From contig JAJQGT010000030.1 in the NCBI GenBank assembly GCA_021201135.1, positions 123,821 through 187,820 on the forward strand: a DNA stretch of 64,000 nucleotides. The letters are read 5' to 3'. Under the pieces are notes generated by a model that worked only from the letters and a program-made list of their open reading frames with translations, did no database searches and had not been told where the DNA came from. The DNA is from Oscillospiraceae bacterium (GTDB lineage Bacteria > Bacillota > Clostridia > Oscillospirales > Ruminococcaceae). A program made the translations under genes and the position numbers. Below, piece after piece: positions 17,019 to 24,461 of the stretch (the first letter of the stretch is position 1; the number at the start of each line of letters is the position of its first letter).

Positions 17019-17813
17019 ATGATTGAGAAAGTGAATCCAGCGCATCCGGATAAAGTAGCGGACAGAATAGCCGGAGCAATAGTTGACCTCGCATATTCTA
17101 CTGAAGATAATCCGAAGATTGCAGTCGAGGTTCTCCTCGGTCACGGTGTTTGCCACGTCGTTATAGAGACGACAGCCACACTGAAGGAAGAGGACATTGA
17201 AAAGGCTGTGCATAGAATTGCCGGTGATGTTTTCCTTGACCTTCATGTTGTTTCGCAGGACAAGCACCTTGCAGATAACCAGTCTGACGGTATCCGCTGT
17301 GGAGATAATGGAATCTTCAAAGGCGTGCCGTTGACCACCGAGCAGAGAGTGATGTCAGATATAGCGAGGGACATATACAAGGTGTACCCTACAGACGGAA
17401 AGTACATCCTCGACATGAATCGTCACAGGCTCATCATCTGCCAGAGCAATGCAGCTGCAAAAGAACTGAAAAGAATAATCTCTGTGCCTAGTGCGGACGT
17501 TAATCCTCTTGGCTACTGGACAGGTGGCTCTGATGTTGACACTGGAGCCACCAACCGTAAGCTCGGCTCGGATATGGCTGATTCCGTCACCGGCGGAGGG
17601 CTTCACGGAAAAGACCTCAGCAAGGCGGATGTTTCGGTAAACATCTATGCTTTCCTGAAAGCTCAGAAGACAGGAAAACCTGTAGAGCTGTGTTGTGCGA
17701 TTGGTGATACACAGGTTGACGGTATCCCTTACTCTGAGATTGTTGAAGAAGCTCGTGAATATATCCGCTCGGTCGGCGGGTTTGAGAAATTTGCGGAATG
17801 GGGCTTGTACTGA
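17019..17813 (+). CDS. metK: Short phage-type S-adenosylmethionine synthetase
   Basis: 264 residues against about 390 for cellular MetK. Conserved pieces are present: VNPAHPDKVADRIAGA (the HPDK site), CGDNGIFKG (GDQG loop), DGKYILD, and the signature GGSDVDTGATNRKLGSD with the P-loop-like GGGLHGKDLSKAD. Missing are internal and C-terminal segments. It makes SAM from methionine and ATP, here presumably to supply the methyltransferases that follow. Its TGA overlaps the ATG of the ParB-methyltransferase, so they are co-translated. Short MetK forms recur in Clostridia phages, so truncation alone does not mean a dead gene. Confidence 0.9.
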   Translation: MIEKVNPAHPDKVADRIAGAIVDLAYSTEDNPKIAVEVLLGHGVCHVVIETTATLKEEDIEKAVHRIAGDVFLDLHVVSQDKHLADNQSDGIRCGDNGIFKGVPLTTEQRVMSDIARDIYKVYPTDGKYILDMNRHRLIICQSNAAAKELKRIISVPSADVNPLGYWTGGSDVDTGATNRKLGSDMADSVTGGGLHGKDLSKADVSVNIYAFLKAQKTGKPVELCCAIGDTQVDGIPYSEIVEEAREYIRSVGGFEKFAEWGLY

Positions 17814-19069
17814 TGAAAACTACAACTGAAATGCAACTGGTGTCTGTGGATAAGCTCGTGCCTTATGCGAATAACGCCCGGACACATTCACCGGAACAGA
17901 TAAACAAGCTCCGTTCTTCCCTCAGAGAGTTCGGTTTCATCAACCCGGTCATCATAGACAGGGACTATGGAGTAATAGCCGGTCACGGAAGAATCGAGGC
18001 TGCAAAGGCTGAGGGCATAAAAGAAGTTCCTTGTGTGTTTGCAGACCACTTGACCGAAGCTCAGAAGAAAGCTTACATAATAGCCGACAACCGAATGGCT
18101 TTGGATGCTGGATGGGATGAAGAACTCCTGCGTGTTGAGATTGAAGCCTTGCAGGGAGAAGATTTCGACTTGGCTTTGACCGGCTTCGATGAGAAAGAGC
18201 TATCCGATCTGTTCGGTTCAGATGATGACGACAAAGCAAAAGATGATGACTTCGACTTGTCGGAAGCTCTTGAAAAAGCCTCGTTTGTTGAACATGGAGA
18301 TATATGGACAGTTGGCAGACATCGGCTTATGTGTGGAGATGCCACTTCTGCGGATGATGTCTCGGCTCTTATGGACGGAAAGAAAGCTAATCTTGTGGTT
18401 ACGGACCCGCCCTATGGTGTTTCGTTCAAGTCTTCTGATGGCTTGACCATTCAGAACGATTCTATCAAAGGCGAGGAGTTCTATACATTCCTCTACAATG
18501 CATTTACCAACATGGCGGCACACCTTGAGAAAGGCGGAGCCGCTTATGTTTTCCATGCCGACACCGAGGGCTTGAACTTCCGTAAAGCATTTATAGATGC
18601 CGGATTCCATCTTGCCGGAGTTTGTATCTGGGTAAAGAACTCTTTGGTTCTGGGACGCTCGGATTACCAGTGGCAGCATGAACCTGTTCTTTACGGCTTC
18701 TTGCAGAACGGAAAGCACCCGTGGTATTCCGACCGGAAGCAGACCACCATCTGGAACTACGACAAGCCAAAGAGAAACCAGAATCACCCGACAAGCAAGC
18801 CTCTTGACCTGCTTGGTTACCCCATAGGCAACTCCAGTCAGGAGAACGGCATAGTCATAGATACATTCGGAGGTTCTGGCTCAACGCTCATGGCTTGTGA
18901 GCAGATGAACAGAATCTGCTATACAATGGAGCTTGATGAGAAATATGCTTCAGTCATCTTAAGGCGTTACGTTGAAGACACCGGCGACAAGGACGGTGTC
19001 TTTGTCATTAGGAACGGTGAGAAAATTCCGTATGCTGACCTTGTTAAGGAGGTTTATGCGGATGAGTAA
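17813..19069 (+). CDS. ParB-like domain fused to adenine/cytosine-N4 DNA methyltransferase
   Basis: 418 residues. Residues ~5-100 are a ParB/sulfiredoxin-type domain (VDKLVPYANNARTHSPEQI; VIAGHGRIEAAK; ADNRMALDAGW). Then a linker rich in D/E, then a beta-class amino-methyltransferase with catalytic motif IV VVTDPPYGV preceding the SAM-binding motif I DTFGGSGSTLMACEQ. This motif order is that of beta-class N4/N6 methylases. Such ParB-fused enzymes are common in phages and probably protect the phage DNA from host restriction. There is a 4-base overlap with metK and an 8-base overlap with the C5 methylase. Confidence 0.95.
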   Translation: MKTTTEMQLVSVDKLVPYANNARTHSPEQINKLRSSLREFGFINPVIIDRDYGVIAGHGRIEAAKAEGIKEVPCVFADHLTEAQKKAYIIADNRMALDAGWDEELLRVEIEALQGEDFDLALTGFDEKELSDLFGSDDDDKAKDDDFDLSEALEKASFVEHGDIWTVGRHRLMCGDATSADDVSALMDGKKANLVVTDPPYGVSFKSSDGLTIQNDSIKGEEFYTFLYNAFTNMAAHLEKGGAAYVFHADTEGLNFRKAFIDAGFHLAGVCIWVKNSLVLGRSDYQWQHEPVLYGFLQNGKHPWYSDRKQTTIWNYDKPKRNQNHPTSKPLDLLGYPIGNSSQENGIVIDTFGGSGSTLMACEQMNRICYTMELDEKYASVILRRYVEDTGDKDGVFVIRNGEKIPYADLVKEVYADE

Positions 19070-20765
19070 CCTAACGCTCGGCAGTCTCTTCTCCGGCTCC
19101 GGCGGGTTCGAGCTCGCCGGTTGCATTGCAGGAATAAAGCCAGTCTGGAACGCAGAGGTTGAACCGTTCTGTATTGCGGTCACCAGAAAGAACTTCCCGG
19201 ATGTTAAACACTACGGTGACGTGTCCGCTATGGACGGCGGCAAGGTAGAGCCGGTGGATATAATCACGTTCGGCAGTCCTTGTCAGGATATGTCGATTGC
19301 CGGAAAGCGAAGCGGACTGGGTGGAGAACGGTCAAGTCTTTTTTATGAAGCCGTCCGTATTGTAAAAGAAATGAGGTGTGCCACTGGTGGCAAGTATCCA
19401 AGATATATCGTGTGGGAGAACGTCCCCGGAGCTTTCTCCTCCAACGACGGTGAGGACTTCAGGTGCGTCCTCGAAGAAATATGTAAAGTCAAGGACGAAC
19501 GGATTTCTGTATCTAAGCCTGACAGATGGACAAACGCGGGAGAAATCGTGGGAGATGAGTTCTCCCTCGCTTGGCGAGTTCTCGATGCACAGTATTGGGG
19601 AGTTCCCCAGAGAAGGAAGAGAATCTTCCTTGTCGCAGATTTTGCAGACACAGGTGCCGGAAAAGTACTATTTGACTCAGAAAGCTTGCCGGGGCATCTT
19701 GAGACGTGCTTCCGTTCGTGGCAAAGAGTTGCCGGAAGTTCTCCGGCTTGCTTTGGAGCACCAAGCCTGTGCCTGAATGACCAAGGCGGTCAGCGGATGG
19801 ATGTGACTGATGATGTCACCTGTACACTGAGAGCTGAAAACCACGGACACCCACCTTGTGTTATGGCACTTGAGAACCACCCGACTGACGGAAGAATAAA
19901 GATTGAAGAAAGCGGAAAGTTCCAGACCCTCAGCGGTCGCATGGGAACCGGCGGGAACAACACACCGATGGTTCTTGAGCCGGTCACTATGAAGATACGC
20001 TGCGGTTGTGAAGGCGGAGGTAAAGGCGTTTTATTACAAGAGGACAAATCCGCCACTCTTTCCTGCAACAATGACCAGACTTTGTTTGAGCCGAAAGCAT
20101 ATGGCATAAGCTCTTTTCAGTCAAACGCTATGCTTTCGGATAACCCACATTCGGGAATCTACGAAGCTGAGACATCGAGAACTTTGGACACAGGTGGCGG
20201 GAATCCCGACTGCAATCAAGGCGGCGTGTGCATCGTAGAGCAAGAGAAATGCTATGACATTCGCCAGACCTCGGACGGGACAAAGGTATCCCGGCATCAC
20301 TGCTATGAAACGAATACTTCACGGTCACTCAGCACAAGCTTCCCAGACCCAGCCGGAAACCACGGCGGAGTCGCCATCGTTGAGAAAGCCTACTCTATTC
20401 AGGGCAATCTCATCGGTCGGGACGACAAGAACGGTCCGCAAGGAAATGGCATCAATGAAGATGTGTCGTTCACGTTAAACACTACTGATCACCATGCAGT
20501 ATGTTCCAATGAAAAGGAAGAACCAAAATACACTGTCAGAAGATTGACTCCGACCGAATGCGCTAGACTTCAGGGGTTCCCTGATTGGTGGTGCGATGAC
20601 CTCGGTACAGATAATCCCACTGATGAAGAACTTGCCTTCTGGAGAGAAGTCTGGGAGACCCACAGAAAAGTAATCTCGCATAGTTCCAAGCCGAAAACCG
20701 AAAAGCAGATTAGAGCGAACCCTATACGGATGCCTCCGCATACAAGATGTGGGGCAACGGGATAG
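19062..20765 (+). CDS. DNA (cytosine-5-)-methyltransferase with a large repetitive insert
   Basis: 567 residues from the ATG at 19062, nine bases after AAGGAGG. Core C5-methylase motifs: I LFSGSGGFELAG, IV GSPCQDMSIAG with the catalytic Cys, VI ENVPGAF, VIII QRRKRIFLVADF, and IX/X RRLTPTECARLQGFPDWW near the C-terminus. Between VIII and IX lies an insert of ~270 residues holding several copies of a motif around T-L-x-T/S and NxGGVxIVE, the usual place for target recognition. The insert is long and repeat-rich compared with ordinary M.HhaI-like enzymes (~330 residues). Such inserts are seen in phage multi-specific methylases. It likely modifies phage DNA against restriction. Confidence 0.94.
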   Translation: MSNLTLGSLFSGSGGFELAGCIAGIKPVWNAEVEPFCIAVTRKNFPDVKHYGDVSAMDGGKVEPVDIITFGSPCQDMSIAGKRSGLGGERSSLFYEAVRIVKEMRCATGGKYPRYIVWENVPGAFSSNDGEDFRCVLEEICKVKDERISVSKPDRWTNAGEIVGDEFSLAWRVLDAQYWGVPQRRKRIFLVADFADTGAGKVLFDSESLPGHLETCFRSWQRVAGSSPACFGAPSLCLNDQGGQRMDVTDDVTCTLRAENHGHPPCVMALENHPTDGRIKIEESGKFQTLSGRMGTGGNNTPMVLEPVTMKIRCGCEGGGKGVLLQEDKSATLSCNNDQTLFEPKAYGISSFQSNAMLSDNPHSGIYEAETSRTLDTGGGNPDCNQGGVCIVEQEKCYDIRQTSDGTKVSRHHCYETNTSRSLSTSFPDPAGNHGGVAIVEKAYSIQGNLIGRDDKNGPQGNGINEDVSFTLNTTDHHAVCSNEKEEPKYTVRRLTPTECARLQGFPDWWCDDLGTDNPTDEELAFWREVWETHRKVISHSSKPKTEKQIRANPIRMPPHTRCGATG

Positions 20766-20858
20766 CTCTGCCGTGTGCTGTTTTTGTCCTATCGAGCATT
20801 GTGTATTATTCACAATCACAGACGGGATAATTTTTCACATATTCTACGCCTGAAACCG

Positions 20859-20887
20859 TTGACTTTATCTCCTTTTAGAGCGAATAT
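20859..20887 (+). promoter_or_regulatory. Promoter of the 20.9-22.0 kb genes (divergent member of the cassette family)
   Basis: -35 TTGACT (20859-20864), 17-base spacer ending TTTTAGAG, -10 GAATAT (20882-20887). It shares the TTTAGAG block and spacing with promoters at 22,746, 23,809, 24,384, 47,464 and 48,144. The flanking ACACA boxes found in the other three cargo cassettes are degenerate here. Confidence 0.65.
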
Positions 20888-20917
20888 GTAGTCACAAAAA
20901 AACAAGGAGGTATTCAC

Positions 20918-21577
20918 ATGGAAGTGAAATACAACGTAACAGGAACAAGAAGAAAGGAACTGGTCAACACCATTTCCGAATTGACAGGAGCTAAGCCTGA
21001 GTACAAAGGAGCACCCACATTCGCCTACGAGATTGACTTCTTTACAGTAACCAAAGACGGTACGCTTACCTTCTCCGACAGAAGCGACTCAGACATAGTC
21101 GAGAACGTCTTGGAAGGAATAAGCGAGGCAGGGTTCGAGTTTGAAGAACCTGAAGAAAGCGAAGAAACCGGTCTTACGGTTTCAGTTCCGCTCGACTCCG
21201 TTTCGGTTGGAAACCTCACCAATCTTCTGGAATCCAAAGGAGAGCTTATTAAGAAAGCTCTCGGAATCGACAATCTTCCGATTGAAATAGAAGAAGATAA
21301 GATTTCATTCCCTTGGTTCAAGGAACTCCGAGACCCAGATTCCATTCAGGCTTACACCCACTTTATTGCGGCAATCTGCAAGATGAGCAAGGAACAGAAG
21401 AGAATCAACAGAGCAGAGAAAGAAACAGATAATGAGAAGTACGCTTTCCGTTGCTTCCTCCTCCGGCTTGGTTTCATTGGCAACGAGTACAAGACCGAGC
21501 GGAAAATCCTTCTGAAGAACCTGACTGGTTCATCAGCCTTCAGAAACGGAGGTGGCAAGAATGAAGTTTCCAAGTGA
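20918..21577 (+). CDS. Phage protein of the so-called virulence protein family, function unknown
   Basis: 219 residues, ATG 9 bases after CAAGGAGG. The first ~90 residues begin MEVKYNVTGTRRKELV, then a glutamate-rich stretch (EEPEESEETG) leads into VSVPLDSVSVGNLTNLLESK and a C-terminal basic region. Proteins with this opening are widespread in Clostridia phages and plasmids and are labelled virulence proteins without evidence. The second half looks like a repeat of an alpha/beta unit comparing substitutions with a fixed numeric scale, but no catalytic motif is visible. It overlaps the DUF4314 gene. Confidence 0.65.
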   Translation: MEVKYNVTGTRRKELVNTISELTGAKPEYKGAPTFAYEIDFFTVTKDGTLTFSDRSDSDIVENVLEGISEAGFEFEEPEESEETGLTVSVPLDSVSVGNLTNLLESKGELIKKALGIDNLPIEIEEDKISFPWFKELRDPDSIQAYTHFIAAICKMSKEQKRINRAEKETDNEKYAFRCFLLRLGFIGNEYKTERKILLKNLTGSSAFRNGGGKNEVSK

Positions 21578-21965
21578 AGAAATCGTTGAATGGGTACGCA
21601 AAGATTACCCAGTCGGTACCAGAGTTCAGCTTCGGGAAATGAACGACCCTTACGCTCCTCCGATTGGCACGTTCGGAACGGTTATAGGAGTTGATGACAC
21701 TGCAAGCATTGAAGTTTCATGGGACAACGGAAGCAGTCTGAACGTAGTCTACGGCAAGGACAAAGTGGATAAGGTTCTGGTGACCACCATTTGTTACAGG
21801 CAGAAGCAGGAATGGACGAGCCGAAAGGAAGCCATCGAATTCTTCCGGCAAGGAGTAATCGAGTGTGACACCGGCTCAAGCGAGTGTTCGAGATACACGA
21901 AAATTCTCACTGACCTGATGATGGGAAAGAGTGTTTGCACGGACGAAGAGGACGAATGTGACTGA
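21561..21965 (+). CDS. DUF4314 protein
   Basis: 134 residues from the ATG at 21561 (GGAGG upstream). Residues ~15-75 are a DUF4314 domain, a small SH3-like beta barrel (YPVGTRVQLREMNDPYAPP; GTFGTVIGVDDTASIEVSWD; GSSLNVVYGKDKVDKV). The C-terminal ~55 residues are helical and acidic (SSECSRYTKILTDLMMGKSV). Family function is unknown; the barrel could bind nucleic acid or protein. It overlaps the preceding gene by 17 bases and probably shares its promoter at 20,859. Confidence 0.8.
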   Translation: MKFPSEEIVEWVRKDYPVGTRVQLREMNDPYAPPIGTFGTVIGVDDTASIEVSWDNGSSLNVVYGKDKVDKVLVTTICYRQKQEWTSRKEAIEFFRQGVIECDTGSSECSRYTKILTDLMMGKSVCTDEEDECD

Positions 21966-21985
21966 AAATGAACTCACCAAGAGAA

Positions 21986-22043
21986 CGGAGCCGATCGGCT
22001 CTGCATCTCGTACAGATATTTTGAGAGCCACAGGCTCTTTTTT
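21986..22043 (+). terminator. Repeated double hairpin plus intrinsic terminator, copy E1
   Basis: 21986-22019 is a 34-base block (7-bp stem CGGAGCC/GGCTCTG, then ATCTCGTACAGAT) repeated at 24845-24878; the two copies differ only in three loop bases and one linker base. It is followed by a true terminator, AGAGCC-ACA-GGCTCT and seven T residues (22024-22043). It closes the 20.9-22.0 kb transcript. Confidence 0.7.
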
Positions 22044-22067
22044 ATTTTCCAAGAAAGTGAGAATCTA

Positions 22068-22682
22068 ATGCAGGACGGAGTTATAAAGAGCGTTTCGTAC
22101 AGCCAAGAAGAAATCCTGCAATGGATTCTCAGGCTGTATGTCCCGGAAGGACACTTTGAAGTTGACCCCACTTTTTCAAAGGGCAACTTCTACAAGAGTG
22201 GAGCGATTCCGAAGCCAGAATACTGCTCGGATATTCTTCCGCAAGCTGACGGAGTGGCACGGGCGGATTGTCGGTCGCTTCCGTTGGAAGACAGCTCGGT
22301 CGGCAGCATGGTTGTTGACCTCCCGTTCCTCGCCACAAGCGGTGCCTCTCTCGAAAAGAGTGACGGCAACATCATAAACCGTAGATTCGGAGTCTGCAAG
22401 AATGAAGCAGAACTTTTGGAATTGTATAAAGACACACTCGCTGAGGCATGGCGAATTCTGAGACCGACCGGTGTTTTGGTTATGAAGTGTCAGGATAAGG
22501 TTTCAAGCGGAAAGCAATACATTATGCACTGCGATATTTACACAATGGCAAGAGATGTGGGCTTTGAAGTTTTAGACCTGTTCGTGCTTCTTGCCAAGAA
22601 CCGGCTCATCGCCGATTGGCAAAGAAACCAGAAACACGCAAGGAAGTATCACTCCTACTTCTGGGTATTCCGGAAGTCATAA
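22068..22682 (+). CDS. Methyltransferase-fold phage protein with degenerate catalytic motif
   Basis: 204 residues. The centre has the shape of a DNA amino-methyltransferase: ADCRSLPLEDSSVGSMVVDLPF corresponds to the segment before and through motif IV, where active enzymes have DPPY, (N/S)PPY or similar. Here it reads D-L-P-F. Then EAWRILRPTGVLVMKCQD and a C-terminal YHSYFWVFRK resemble the following strands. No FxGxG SAM motif is evident in the short N-terminal part. It may be a catalytically altered methylase, a non-DNA methylase or a SAM-binding regulator. It is the third methylase-like gene downstream of metK. Confidence 0.7.
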   Translation: MQDGVIKSVSYSQEEILQWILRLYVPEGHFEVDPTFSKGNFYKSGAIPKPEYCSDILPQADGVARADCRSLPLEDSSVGSMVVDLPFLATSGASLEKSDGNIINRRFGVCKNEAELLELYKDTLAEAWRILRPTGVLVMKCQDKVSSGKQYIMHCDIYTMARDVGFEVLDLFVLLAKNRLIADWQRNQKHARKYHSYFWVFRKS

Positions 22683-22779
22683 TCTACACAAACACAGATC
22701 CGATTCCTCTTTAATTCTTTGTGTATAATATTTTTAAAATATAACTTGCTATTTCTTCCCTTTAGAGTTAATATACACA
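22678..22779 (+). promoter_or_regulatory. Cargo promoter/operator cassette, copy 1
   Basis: Box A CATAATCTACACA (22678-22690, overlapping the preceding stop codon), inverted box B TGTGTATAATATT (22720-22732) and box C AATATACACA (22770-22779). Inside is a promoter: -35 TTGCTA (22746-22751), 17-base spacer with CCCTTTAGAG, -10 TAATAT (22769-22774). Box C covers the -10. Spacing A-B of 42 and B-C of 50 is identical in the copies at 23,741 and 24,316. Confidence 0.75.
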
Positions 22780-22790
22780 TAACGACAAGG

Positions 22791-22838
22791 GGTGCGGGTC
22801 TCCGGTGGAGACCTCTCAGCTGAAAGCTGAGAAGCACC
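22791..22838 (+). ncRNA. Three-way-junction leader RNA in front of the 22.9 kb gene
   Basis: P1 GGTGC/GCACC (22791-22795, 22834-22838) closes two hairpins: P2 GGTCTCC/GGAGACC (22797-22803, 22807-22813) and P3 TCTCAGCT/AGCTGAGA (22814-22821, 22825-22832). Joining strands are one base, none and one base, so the three helices form a compact junction. It lies about 10 bases after the expected transcription start and 50 bases before the ATG at 22889. It is a candidate cis-regulatory RNA; no known riboswitch class is recognised. Confidence 0.6.
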
Positions 22839-22888
22839 GACCGAGCCGACAGGCGAGACCAAGCCCCAGAATAAACGGAGGATACAAA

Positions 22889-23470
22889 ATGTTTTACAAG
22901 GATATTAACGCAAAGTTCACGGCAAAGGTTGCAGAGCTCATTGCAAGAGGTTACACCATCAACACGGCGACAATGAGTGGTTCGCAAGGTGAAATAAGCA
23001 AGGTCGACCTTACCGATGGCAAAGAGGTAATCAGGGTTCTCCTCGACAGATTCAGCGGTTACGCTATTGGAGAGGGACTTGAGATTAAGGTCGGCAAGGT
23101 TTCGGCAAGAGAAGGAGTTATTCCTAATGCAGTCAGCGGTTTGTGTGCAAGGACAATTTGGAGCGACAGGCTTGAGATAATCAGCTCCGAGACCTACTAC
23201 CAAGTAGGAAGCAGAAGCAGAAACGGGAGCGTCTATTACGGCACAGAGGGAGAAGCAAACGAAGCCAGAAAGAAGCAGTTAGAGCGTTACAAAGCTCGTG
23301 ACCTTGATGAAACCAGAGAGCTTCCTGAATCCGCCAAGCAGATTGCTTTAGCATACATTCGCCGTCAACCAAAGTGTGGTCGCAAGAAGATTTCCGACAT
23401 CGACAGAGTTTATCACTACGGAAACGGCTACATAATTAGCTGCAACAACACTGCCTACAGAATTCAGTGA
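22889..23470 (+). CDS. Unknown cargo protein behind the structured leader
   Basis: 193 residues from the ATG at 22889 with GGAGG eight bases upstream; the longer frame from 22805 would read through the leader RNA and is rejected. Beginning MFYKDINAKFTAKVAELIAR, the N-terminal ~115 residues look alpha/beta (VDLTDGKEVIRVLLDRFSGY; LEIISSETYYQVGS). A charged middle follows (ARKKQLERYKARDLDETREL), and the C-terminal ~50 residues are basic (IRRQPKCGRKKISDIDRVY), perhaps nucleic-acid binding. No family recognised. It is followed 13 bases later by a co-directional small gene. Confidence 0.7.
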   Translation: MFYKDINAKFTAKVAELIARGYTINTATMSGSQGEISKVDLTDGKEVIRVLLDRFSGYAIGEGLEIKVGKVSAREGVIPNAVSGLCARTIWSDRLEIISSETYYQVGSRSRNGSVYYGTEGEANEARKKQLERYKARDLDETRELPESAKQIALAYIRRQPKCGRKKISDIDRVYHYGNGYIISCNNTAYRIQ

Positions 23471-23483
23471 GGAGGACACAAAA

Positions 23484-23699
23484 ATGACATTGAAAGATGG
23501 ACAGCTTTTAAATCAGAAGACCAAAGGAACAGAGCCTATAGAAATCGAGTTCATTCCAAAAGGAACGAAGAAGACAATCAGGCTTCTGGTGTATGCAAAG
23601 AACAGATTGGACGCTTCGAACTACTTAATCCTTCACGGGATTTACGGCAAACAGGTATCAATCAGCTACGTTCACCAGATTCTTGGAATCTGGGATTGA
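23484..23699 (+). CDS. Small unknown cargo protein
   Basis: 71 residues, ATG with GAGGAGG upstream, second gene of the transcript started at cassette 1. Mostly beta-strand prediction (EPIEIEFIPKGTKKTIRLLV) with a final helix (SYVHQILGIWD). No motif recognised. Ends just before a GAAA-tetraloop hairpin. Confidence 0.65.
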   Translation: MTLKDGQLLNQKTKGTEPIEIEFIPKGTKKTIRLLVYAKNRLDASNYLILHGIYGKQVSISYVHQILGIWD

Positions 23700-23704
23700 C
23701 AGAA

Positions 23705-23732
23705 AGACAGCACCCCGAAAGGGGTTGTGTCT
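23705..23732 (+). terminator. GAAA-capped hairpin, probable terminator, copy E2
   Basis: AGACAGCACCCC-GAAA-GGGGTTGTGTCT with small bulges, followed by CGTATAGG rather than a T-run. The same kind of hairpin stands at 24273-24298. Termination is uncertain without the T-run; it might be a processing or stability element. Confidence 0.5.
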
Positions 23733-23740
23733 CGTATAGG

Positions 23741-23842
23741 CATAATTTACACAGACACCCTCCTGAATTCTCCTCATTTAATTGTGTATAATATTTTTAA
23801 AATATGACTTGCTATTTCTCCCCTTTAGAGTTAATATACACA
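23741..23842 (+). promoter_or_regulatory. Cargo promoter/operator cassette, copy 2
   Basis: Box A CATAATTTACACA (23741-23753), inverted box B TGTGTATAATATT (23783-23795), box C AATATACACA (23833-23842). -35 TTGCTA (23809-23814), 17-base spacer, -10 TAATAT (23832-23837). Nearly identical to copy 1 over the promoter half. Confidence 0.75.
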
Positions 23843-23867
23843 TAACAAAACGAGGAGGCAAAAAGCC

Positions 23868-24062
23868 ATGACAAAGACCTACAAAGCATTCAAAACTCAG
23901 GTAGAGAAGATTGAAACCGAGAGAGACCTCAAGGCTGCACACATTGCAATCTGCCAGAGCTACTCAAACTACGAACTCAGCCACAAGCAGTTCATGAGCC
24001 TTCGGGACATGATGATTACCAAGAGAGAGCAAAAAGGCTTCTCATGGGGCGAAGGAATCTGA
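23868..24062 (+). CDS. Small unknown helical cargo protein
   Basis: 64 residues, start after CGAGGAGG. Predicted all-helical: FKTQVEKIETERDLKAAHIA then YELSHKQFMSLRDMMITKRE. Similar in size and style to short phage helical proteins of unknown role. First gene of the transcript driven by cassette 2, with the 24,088 gene second. Confidence 0.65.
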   Translation: MTKTYKAFKTQVEKIETERDLKAAHIAICQSYSNYELSHKQFMSLRDMMITKREQKGFSWGEGI

Positions 24063-24087
24063 ACAACAACTACAGGAGGTGCACACC

Positions 24088-24261
24088 ATGAAGAAAACAA
24101 ATGCCAATAAGGAATACGAGAGATTGAGAGAACTCGCGGAAGGCATCGCCTACCACACCAGACTGAGCGATGAGTCGATTAACAAGCTGTACGGCGTCAG
24201 CAAGAAGGAATTGTGCGAGAACGCACTGAAAGAAATGCAGAAGATGTTAAGCGAAATTTAA
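24088..24261 (+). CDS. Small unknown helical cargo protein
   Basis: 57 residues from the ATG at 24088, nine bases after AGGAGG (a GTG at 24079 touches the site and is less likely). Helical throughout: KEYERLRELAEGIAYHTRL and KKELCENALKEMQKMLSEI. Unknown function. Confidence 0.6.
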   Translation: MKKTNANKEYERLRELAEGIAYHTRLSDESINKLYGVSKKELCENALKEMQKMLSEI

Positions 24262-24272
24262 GCCACAGCCGG

Positions 24273-24298
24273 ACACAGAACCCCGAAAGGGGCTGTGT
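24273..24298 (+). terminator. GAAA-capped hairpin, probable terminator, copy E3
   Basis: ACACAG and CCCC pair with GGGG and CTGTGT around a GAAA loop, with two bulged A residues, followed by TTCGTATA. Structural counterpart of the hairpin at 23705-23732. Confidence 0.5.
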
Positions 24299-24315
24299 TT
24301 CGTATACGGAAAAGG

Positions 24316-24417
24316 CATAATATACACAATTCATGTCCCTGTTTTCTCTCGATTATTTGTGTACAATATTTCTCAAAAATGACTTGCTTTTCCTCTGGTT
24401 TAGAGTTAATATACACA
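24316..24417 (+). promoter_or_regulatory. Cargo promoter/operator cassette, copy 3
   Basis: Box A CATAATATACACA (24316-24328), inverted box B TGTGTACAATATT (24358-24370), box C AATATACACA (24408-24417). -35 TTGCTT (24384-24389), 17-base spacer with GGTTTAGAG, -10 TAATAT (24407-24412). Spacing of boxes matches copies 1 and 2 exactly. Confidence 0.75.
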
Positions 24418-24461
24418 TAACGAAAGGGGCAAAGACCCCAAATAAAAACGGAGGAAACACC

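Noticed and set aside
22805..22888. Upstream extension of the 22.9 kb gene to 22805
   Set aside because: It would translate the leader RNA hairpins; the GGAGG site selects the ATG at 22889.
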